The position numbers and the translations under genes are program-made. Below, in pieces: positions 58,671 to 64,000 of a stretch of 64,000 bases of DNA (within the stretch, counting starts at the first letter, position 1; every line of letters starts with the position of its first letter). The stretch lies in NCBI GenBank assembly GCA_016235165.1, contig JACRLX010000046.1, forward strand, positions 62,001 to 126,000, given 5' to 3'. The DNA comes from Rhodocyclales bacterium (GTDB lineage: Bacteria; Pseudomonadota; Gammaproteobacteria; Burkholderiales; Rhodocyclaceae). A model generated the notes under the pieces. The model did no database searches. It was not told the DNA's origin and saw only the letters and a list, made by a program, of their open reading frames with translations.

Positions 58671-58742
58671 TTCTTCCACTTGTCCCGGCGCGAGCCTGAT
58701 CACGCGCCCCGTCGTTGCAGTACCGTTCTTCCGGAGCATCCC

Positions 58743-60166
58743 ATGACTGAAATCGAATTCAACCGCCTGGCGGCGGAGGGCTACAACCGCATCCCGGTGA
58801 CGCTCGAAACCTTTGCCGACCTCGACACGCCGCTGTCGATCTACCTCAAGCTGGCCAACGACCCTTACTCCTACCTGCTCGAATCGGTGCAGGGCGGCGA
58901 GCGCTTCGGCCGCTATTCCTTCATCGGCCTGGCCGCCGGCACACGCATCGCCGTGGTCGATGGCGCGATCATGGTGTTGAGCGGAAACCGCGTCGCCGAA
59001 CGACGCGACCATACCAACCCGATGAGCTTCATCTCGGAATTCATGGCGCGCTTCAAGGTGCCCGACCTGCCCGGCCTGCCGCGCTTCTGCGGCGGCCTGG
59101 TCGGCGTCTTCGGCTACGACACGGTGCGCTTCGTCGAGCCCAAGCTGGCGAAGAACCACAAGCCGGAAGCCGCCGGCATGGAGGGCGTGCCCGACATCCT
59201 GCTGCTGCTCTCCGAAGAGATCGCGATCATCGACAACCTCTCCGGCAAGCTGAGCCTGGTGGTGTATGCCGAGCCGGGCTTTCCCGGTGCCTGGAAGCAG
59301 GCGCAGGCGCGGCTGAAGGAACTGCTCGGCCGCCTGCGCGCGCCGGTGGCGATTCCGGAGGACGTGCGCAGGCCGTCGGCACCGGCGGTATCGGAATTCG
59401 GCGAAGATGAATTCAAGGCCGCCGTGCGCCGCGCCAAGCAGTACATCGTCGATGGCGACATCATGCAGGTGGTGCTCTCGCAGCGCATGAAGAAGCCCTT
59501 CGCCGCCAGCCCGATGGCGCTCTACCGCGCGCTGCGCACGCTGAACCCCTCGCCCTACATGTTCTATTTCAACTTCCAGGATTTCCACGTGGTCGGCGCC
59601 TCGCCCGAGATCCTGGTGCGCCTCGAAGACGCGGGTGAAGAGCGGACCGTCACCGTGCGCCCCATAGCCGGCACGCGCAAGCGCGGCGCCACGCCCGCCG
59701 AAGACGAAGCCCTGGCCGCCGACCTGCTGGCCGACCCGAAGGAGCGCGCCGAACACCTGATGCTGCTCGACCTCGGCCGCAACGACGCCGGCCGCGTGGC
59801 CAAGACCGGCACGGTGCGCGTCACCGACCAGTTCAGCATCGAGCGCTATTCGCACGTGATGCACATCGTCTCCAACGTCGAAGCGACGCTCAAGGACGAC
59901 GAGGGCGCGACCAGCGTGCTCAAGGCCACCTTCCCCGCCGGTACCGTGTCGGGCGCGCCAAAGGTGCGGGCGATGGAAATCATCGACGAACTTGAGCCCA
60001 GCGCACCGCCGTGGTCAAGGACGGCCACATCTTCGTCCAGGCCGGCGCCGGCATCGTCGCCGACTCCGACCCCGACAGCGAATGGCAGGAGACGCTGAAC
60101 AAGGCACGCGCCCAGTTGCGCGCCGCCGAGATGGCCGAGTCCGGCCTCGATACGAGGCTGGAATAG
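58743..60166 (+). pseudogene. trpE: Anthranilate synthase component I, internally deleted and frameshifted
   Basis: Starts MTEIEFNRLAAEGYNRIPVT and is normal through [11 protein letters not shown] (about residue 420). Conserved TrpE segments [42 protein letters not shown] and FPAGTVSGAPKVRAM are intact. The next expected block (about 25 residues including the GAVGY-type chorismate-binding motif) is absent. The sequence jumps out of frame to what should read [20 protein letters not shown]. In frame the protein ends at 60098; the displaced correct frame runs to a TAG at 60166. The product should be inactive. Could be a real deletion or an assembly fault. Confidence 0.85.
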
Positions 60167-60568
60167 ATGAACACCATTCACCACAGAGACACAGAGACAC
60201 GGAGAGATGCCCTTACAGAAGAAATCATTGGGGCGGCCATTGAAGTCCATCGAACCCTTGGCCCTGGCCTGCTCGAATCGGCATATGAGGAGTGCCTGTG
60301 TGTCGAACTAGGCTTGCGCAGCGTGCAGTTCAAGAGCCAGGTGGAATTGCCCTTGGTCTACAAAGATCGCCGCCTGGACGCGGGTTATCGCCTCGACCTG
60401 ATCGTCAATGACGAAGTCGTTGTCGAATTGAAGTCAGTCGACCAACTCTCCAACCTCCACCAAGCTCAGCTTCTCACGTATATGCGCTTGGGTGGATATC
60501 GAACTGGTTTACTCCTGAACTTCAACGTACCAGTGCTCAGAGATGGGATACGGAGAATGAAACTATGA
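60167..60568 (+). CDS. GxxExxY protein (PD-(D/E)xK nuclease fold)
   Basis: 133 residues from an ATG directly after the displaced trpE stop. The family string [17 protein letters not shown] supplies GxxExxY, and [10 protein letters not shown] is the ExK of a PDDEXK_3 fold. Residues 4-15 ([11 protein letters not shown]) are translated from the left inverted repeat, a feature I recall for many members of this family. Function unknown. Its two-sided inverted repeats mark it as a mobile or cassette-like unit placed between trpE and trpG. Confidence 0.88.
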   Translation: MNTIHHRDTETRRDALTEEIIGAAIEVHRTLGPGLLESAYEECLCVELGLRSVQFKSQVELPLVYKDRRLDAGYRLDLIVNDEVVVELKSVDQLSNLHQAQLLTYMRLGGYRTGLLLNFNVPVLRDGIRRMKL

Positions 60569-60612
60569 ATTCTCTTTGGCTTTTCTCTGTGACTCTGTGT
60601 CTCTGTGGTGAA
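60177..60612. mobile_element. 436-bp unit with 31-bp terminal inverted repeats around the GxxExxY gene
   Basis: Left end 60177-60207 and right end 60582-60612 are inverted repeats, identical at 28 of 31 positions with the outer 20 perfect (TTCACCACAGAGACACAGAG). No transposase is inside and no clear target duplication is visible, so it would be non-autonomous or move by another route. The trpG ribosome site (AAAGG) lies at its right edge. Confidence 0.75.
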
Positions 60613-60623
60613 AGGTTTTCATC

Positions 60624-61196
60624 ATGCTGCTGATGATCGACAACTACGACAGCTTCACCTACAACCTGGTGCAGTACTTCGGCGAACTCGGCGAGGACGT
60701 GCGCGTGTATCGCAACGACGCGATCACGCTGAAGGAAATCGCCGCCATGCAGCCGGAGCGCATCGTCATTTCGCCCGGGCCCTGCTCGCCGGCCGAAGCC
60801 GGCATCTCGGTGGCGGCGATCCGCGAGTTCGCCGGCAAGGTCCCGCTGCTCGGCGTCTGCCTCGGCCACCAGAGCATAGGCGCGGCCTTCGGCGGCGACA
60901 TCGTCCATGCCAAGACCTTGATGCATGGCAAGACCTCGCCGGTGCATCACGAGGGCAAGGGCGTCTTTGCCGGCCTGCCCAATCCGCTGACCGTGGTGCG
61001 CTACCACTCGCTGGCGATCCGCCGCGAGACCCTGCCCGCCTGCCTCGAAGTCACGGCCTGGACCGAGGACGGCGAAATCATGGGCGTGCGCCACAGGGAA
61101 TACGCGCTGGAAGGCGTGCAGTTCCATCCCGAATCGATCGCCACCGAAGCCGGCCACGAATTGCTACGGAATTTCCTGAAAGGAAGCCAATCATGA
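60624..61196 (+). CDS. trpG: Anthranilate synthase component II (glutamine amidotransferase)
   Basis: 190 residues. [19 protein letters not shown], the catalytic Cys in [10 protein letters not shown], and His-Glu in [11 protein letters not shown]. May also serve p-aminobenzoate synthase. It overlaps trpD by four bases but is separated from trpE by the GxxExxY unit. Confidence 0.96.
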   Translation: MLLMIDNYDSFTYNLVQYFGELGEDVRVYRNDAITLKEIAAMQPERIVISPGPCSPAEAGISVAAIREFAGKVPLLGVCLGHQSIGAAFGGDIVHAKTLMHGKTSPVHHEGKGVFAGLPNPLTVVRYHSLAIRRETLPACLEVTAWTEDGEIMGVRHREYALEGVQFHPESIATEAGHELLRNFLKGSQS

Positions 61197-62218
61197 TCAC
61201 TCCCCAGGAAGCGCTCCAGCGCACCATCGAACACCGCGAAATCTTCCACGACGAAATGCTGCACCTGATGCGGCAGATCATGAAAGGCGAGATCTCGCCG
61301 CTGATGGTCGCGGCGATACTGACTGGCCTGCGCGTGAAGAAGGAAACCATCGGCGAAATCTCTGCCGCCGCGACGGTGATGCGCGAGCTGTCGACCAAGG
61401 TCGACACGCCGCACAACCCGCACTTCGTCGACATCGTCGGCACCGGCGGCGACGGCGCGCACACCTTCAACATTTCCACCACCACCATGTTCGTCGCCGC
61501 GGCGGCGGGTGCCACGGTGGCCAAGCACGGCAACCGCAGCGTGTCGTCGAAGTCCGGCGCCGCCGACGTGCTGGAAGCGCTGGGCGCCAACATCATGCTG
61601 ACACCGGCCCAGGTCGGCGAATGCATCGAGGCCATCGGTTGCGGCTTCATGTTCGCGCCCAACCACCACCCGGCGATGAAGAACGTCGCCCCGGTGCGGC
61701 GCGAAATGGGCGTGCGCACCATCTTCAACATCCTGGGGCCCCTGACCAACCCCGCCGGCGCGCCGAACACGCTGATGGGCGTGTTCCACCCCGATCTGGT
61801 CGGCATCCAGGTGCGCGTCATGCAGCAGCTTGGCGCCGACCACGTCATGGTGGTCTGGGGCAAGGACGGCATGGACGAAATTTCGCTGGGCGCCGCCACC
61901 CTGGTCGGCGAACTCAAGGACGGCAAGATCACCGAGTACGAGATCCATCCCGAGGACTATGGACTGTCCATGGTCTCCAATCGCGGCCTGCGCGTCGCCG
62001 ACGCGGCGGAATCGAAGGCCATGATGTTCGAAGCGCTGGAGAACAAGCCCGGCACGCCGCGCGAGATCGTCACCCTCAATGCCGGTGCGGCGCTGTATAC
62101 CGCGAACCTGGCAGACTCGATAGCCGACGGCATCGTCAAGGCGCGCGAAGCCATCGCCAGCGGCGCGGCGCGCAAGAAGCTCGACGACTTTGTCGGCTTC
62201 AGCAAGAAGTTCGGCTGA
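61193..62218 (+). CDS. trpD: Anthranilate phosphoribosyltransferase
   Basis: 341 residues from the ATG at 61193. PRPP-binding [34 protein letters not shown] and [12 protein letters not shown] are diagnostic. Second step of tryptophan synthesis. Overlaps trpG and trpC. Confidence 0.96.
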   Translation: MITPQEALQRTIEHREIFHDEMLHLMRQIMKGEISPLMVAAILTGLRVKKETIGEISAAATVMRELSTKVDTPHNPHFVDIVGTGGDGAHTFNISTTTMFVAAAAGATVAKHGNRSVSSKSGAADVLEALGANIMLTPAQVGECIEAIGCGFMFAPNHHPAMKNVAPVRREMGVRTIFNILGPLTNPAGAPNTLMGVFHPDLVGIQVRVMQQLGADHVMVVWGKDGMDEISLGAATLVGELKDGKITEYEIHPEDYGLSMVSNRGLRVADAAESKAMMFEALENKPGTPREIVTLNAGAALYTANLADSIADGIVKAREAIASGAARKKLDDFVGFSKKFG

Positions 62219-63048
62219 TGGCGGCGGATATCCTCGAAAGAATCCTCGCGGTAAAGCGCGAGGAAGTCGCTGCCGGGAAAGCCGTGAAATCGCTCGCGGC
62301 CGTTCGTGCCGAGGCCGAGGCACAGGCGCCGGCAAGAAGCTTTGCTGGAGCGATACGGTCAAGAGTTATGCCCCGTGCGAAGCAGGGGGCGGTATCCCTT
62401 GCGGACGGCGCTGGTAGTACGGCGGTCATCGCCGAAATCAAGAAGGCCAGTCCATCCAAGGGCGTCATCCGCGCCGACTTCCGCCCGGCCGAAATCGCCG
62501 CCGATTACGAGAAGTACGGCGCCGCATGTCTTTCCGTGCTGACCGACCGTCAGTTCTTCCAGGGCTCTCCGGAGTACCTGCAGCAAGCGCGCACCGCTTG
62601 CGCGCTGCCGGTGCTGCGCAAGGACTTCCTGGTCGATCCCTGGCAGGTCTATGAAGCGCGCGCCATGGGCGCCGACGCCATCCTGCTGATCGTCGATGCA
62701 CTCTCGCTGGCACAGATGCAGGAGATGGAAGCCATCGCCTTTGCTCTCGGCATGTCGGTGCTGGTCGAATGCCACGACGCGGCAGAACTCGACATCGCGC
62801 TGCAACTCAAGACACCGCTGGTCGGCATCAACAACCGCAACCTGCGGAGCTTCGAGGTCGATCTCGACACCACTTTGGCGCAGCTCGGCCGCATCCCGGC
62901 CGACCGCATCGTGGTCACCGAATCGGGCATCCTCGCCCCGGCCGACGTGGCCTTGATGAACTCGCACGGCGTGCATGCCTTCCTCGTCGGCGAAGCCTTC
63001 ATGCGCGCGCCCTCGCCCGGCGAAGAGCTGGCGCGCTTGTTTGCCTGA
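62218..63048 (+). CDS. trpC: Indole-3-glycerol phosphate synthase with in-frame repeat peptide
   Basis: 276 residues; start overlaps the trpD stop. Catalytic barrel motifs [61 protein letters not shown] and VTESGI are intact. Between FAGAIRS and AVIAEIKK, residues 49-69, the protein carries [20 protein letters not shown], encoded by the 64-nt repeat at 62361. Other TrpC proteins have a much shorter loop here. Being in the loop just before strand 1, it may be tolerated. Confidence 0.95.
   Translation: MAADILERILAVKREEVAAGKAVKSLAAVRAEAEAQAPARSFAGAIRSRVMPRAKQGAVSLADGAGSTAVIAEIKKASPSKGVIRADFRPAEIAADYEKYGAACLSVLTDRQFFQGSPEYLQQARTACALPVLRKDFLVDPWQVYEARAMGADAILLIVDALSLAQMQEMEAIAFALGMSVLVECHDAAELDIALQLKTPLVGINNRNLRSFEVDLDTTLAQLGRIPADRIVVTESGILAPADVALMNSHGVHAFLVGEAFMRAPSPGEELARLFA
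62361..62424 (+). repeat. 64-nt in-frame hairpin repeat, copy 2
   Basis: 60 of 64 bases match 53097-53160. The hairpin here is CCCCGTGC-GAA-GCAGGGGG; relative to copy 1, one pair changes from G-C to T-A on both arms. Same reading frame as copy 1. Confidence 0.85.
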
Positions 63049-63082
63049 AATCCAAAACTGCCAAGGCGTCCCCGGACAAAGA

Positions 63083-64000
63083 TCAGGGACGTTGCCGCAT
63101 GTCCTCGCCGCAATCCAGGCGCCCTGTCGTCGCCCAGTTCTCGAGCCGTTCCCAGACCAGTTGCACACCGTCTCCCCGTCGGCCCTGCAAGCCATGGTCC
63201 GCCCCGTCCAGGCGCCAATCGCAGACTGACAAGCCATTGGCAGCAGGTAGCGAGCGGAGCCTGTCATAGGCCTGCTGCGGAAGCAAGGCATCGTCGCCGC
63301 CCCAGACACGAAGTACGGGCAGCTTGGCCTCCACCAGCGCTGCCGTGAGTTTCCAGCCGAACATGTCGCGCCAGTAACGCAGGCTGCGCCCTTCGACAAT
63401 CATGTCGTCCGCCTGGCTGGACGCGGCTGTTTCCTTGAGCTTTTTCCAAGCCTGCCCCTGGCCCAGCTTCTCGGCTTGCATTTCGCCGGCGACGGCCGGG
63501 TCGAGCCCGGTTGCCGATAGCAACACCATGCCAAGTGGATTGGGAATCGCCGGGAGCAGATAGGGAACAAGCTCGGCCCCCTCGGAAATCCCGAGCACGA
63601 TAGTCGGCAAGGGAACGGCATCGCCTGCATTCACCTGCCTCAACGCCGCGAGTGCGTCATCGCGCCACGTGCCGAGCGCGTCATGGCGCAGGAACTCAGG
63701 CTGGCATTCGGCCGGCGCCGGCCCGGCGGACAAATCCGCATGAGGCTTGTGCAGCACAATCACCTGCGCCTTCGCCAGACCGCTGAAATACTTGGCAGCA
63801 AACGGCGTGAAGCCGGTACATCCCGAACCGGGAATGACCACCAGACGGAATAGCACAGGGCCCTGCGCTGCCTCGCGCCGCAAGGCCTGTATCCGCGACG
63901 TCGGGGCAAGGCCGGAAAAAACCTCGACGCGCCAGCCAGATGGTATTCCCGGCGGGCCGGATGGGCTGGAAGCGGATTTCCAGGCGCCACAGGAGGATGC
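63083..64000 (-). CDS. Alpha/beta hydrolase, probable lipoprotein (5' end off window)
   Basis: The minus-strand frame is open from the stop at 63083 to the window edge, with no convincing start inside; a TTG at 63883 would truncate the first strand. Visible triad: Ser in VLGISEGAELV, Asp in VWGGDDALLP, His in DGADHGLQG. Near the edge the sequence ASSCGAW resembles a lipobox, so the precursor may be a lipoprotein (inference). Substrate unknown. Converges on trpC. Confidence 0.75.
   Translation of the reverse strand, partial: ASSCGAWKSASSPSGPPGIPSGWRVEVFSGLAPTSRIQALRREAAQGPVLFRLVVIPGSGCTGFTPFAAKYFSGLAKAQVIVLHKPHADLSAGPAPAECQPEFLRHDALGTWRDDALAALRQVNAGDAVPLPTIVLGISEGAELVPYLLPAIPNPLGMVLLSATGLDPAVAGEMQAEKLGQGQAWKKLKETAASSQADDMIVEGRSLRYWRDMFGWKLTAALVEAKLPVLRVWGGDDALLPQQAYDRLRSLPAANGLSVCDWRLDGADHGLQGRRGDGVQLVWERLENWATTGRLDCGEDMRQRP

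Noticed and set aside
58586-58693. Hydrophobic extension of gph past its stop codon (GLALAALALILPLVPARA)
   Set aside because: It has no start of its own and would need readthrough; the repetitive CTGGCC bases that code the Trp-rich leader explain the pattern.

Overview
GC-rich, densely coded chromosomal segment of a betaproteobacterium, most likely from the Rhodocyclales/Sterolibacteriaceae/Azoarcus neighbourhood. This is inferred from gene order (mlaFEDACB - ABC exporter - ibaG - murA - his - HIT - tat; rpe ... gph - trpEGDC) and from a three-subunit 2-oxoglutarate oxidoreductase of the kind known from aromatic-degrading Azoarcus/Thauera. I saw no rRNA, tRNA, CRISPR array or complete insertion sequence.

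Layout. 1-2.4 kb: partial FAD monooxygenase and a metallo-beta-lactamase-fold protein with an altered metal site. 2.5-6.2 kb: secreted ankyrin protein, TonB-like protein, Nif3-like protein and an HtrA protease. 6.2-10.9 kb: korCAB-type operon. 11.1-14.4 kb: a CbbY-like phosphatase, then an overlapping pair of degenerate c-di-GMP proteins (HD-GYP with a changed HD motif, and GGDEF-EAL lacking catalytic motifs). 14.4-30.1 kb: minus-strand housekeeping block with tatABC, HIT, hisEIFAHB, hisDG, murA, ibaG, an ABC exporter and the mla lipid-transport genes; hisC alone is inverted inside it. 30.2-46.3 kb: sigma54-type response regulator and an MSHA-like type IV pilus/pseudopilus assembly cluster whose ATPase carries a c-di-GMP-binding (MshEN) N-terminus. 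46.4-63.0 kb: rpe, gph and trpEGDC, normally contiguous in betaproteobacteria, are split by about 10.8 kb. That insert holds a LiuR-like MerR regulator with an acyl-CoA carboxylase/dehydrogenase operon, a hemerythrin, a broken MNT/HEPN pair and a lower-GC patch. 63.1 kb to the end: partial alpha/beta hydrolase.

Most notable signals. (1) A family of small GC-rich hairpin repeats lies inside protein-coding genes and is read through in frame. Two 64-nt copies (60/64 identical) sit in the unrelated biotin carboxylase and trpC genes in the same reading frame, with a compensatory base-pair change in the stem. Related copies occur in the carboxyltransferase and murA genes, and a 15-23 bp core recurs in linkers, at the gph 3' end and between genes. 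(2) The biotin carboxylase gene is frameshifted by a perfect 25-bp tandem duplication. (3) trpE has an internal deletion plus frameshift, and a GxxExxY nuclease gene bounded by 31-bp terminal inverted repeats lies between trpE and trpG. (4) A possible Trp-rich leader peptide precedes trpE.

Gene cooperation. Mla proteins, the exporter and murA serve the envelope; tat exports folded proteins; his and trp make amino acids. The pilus genes, the sigma54 regulator and the c-di-GMP proteins plausibly form one surface-attachment theme (inference). The MerR-controlled operon plausibly degrades a branched or unsaturated acyl-CoA, with korCAB supplying reductant from 2-oxoglutarate (inference).
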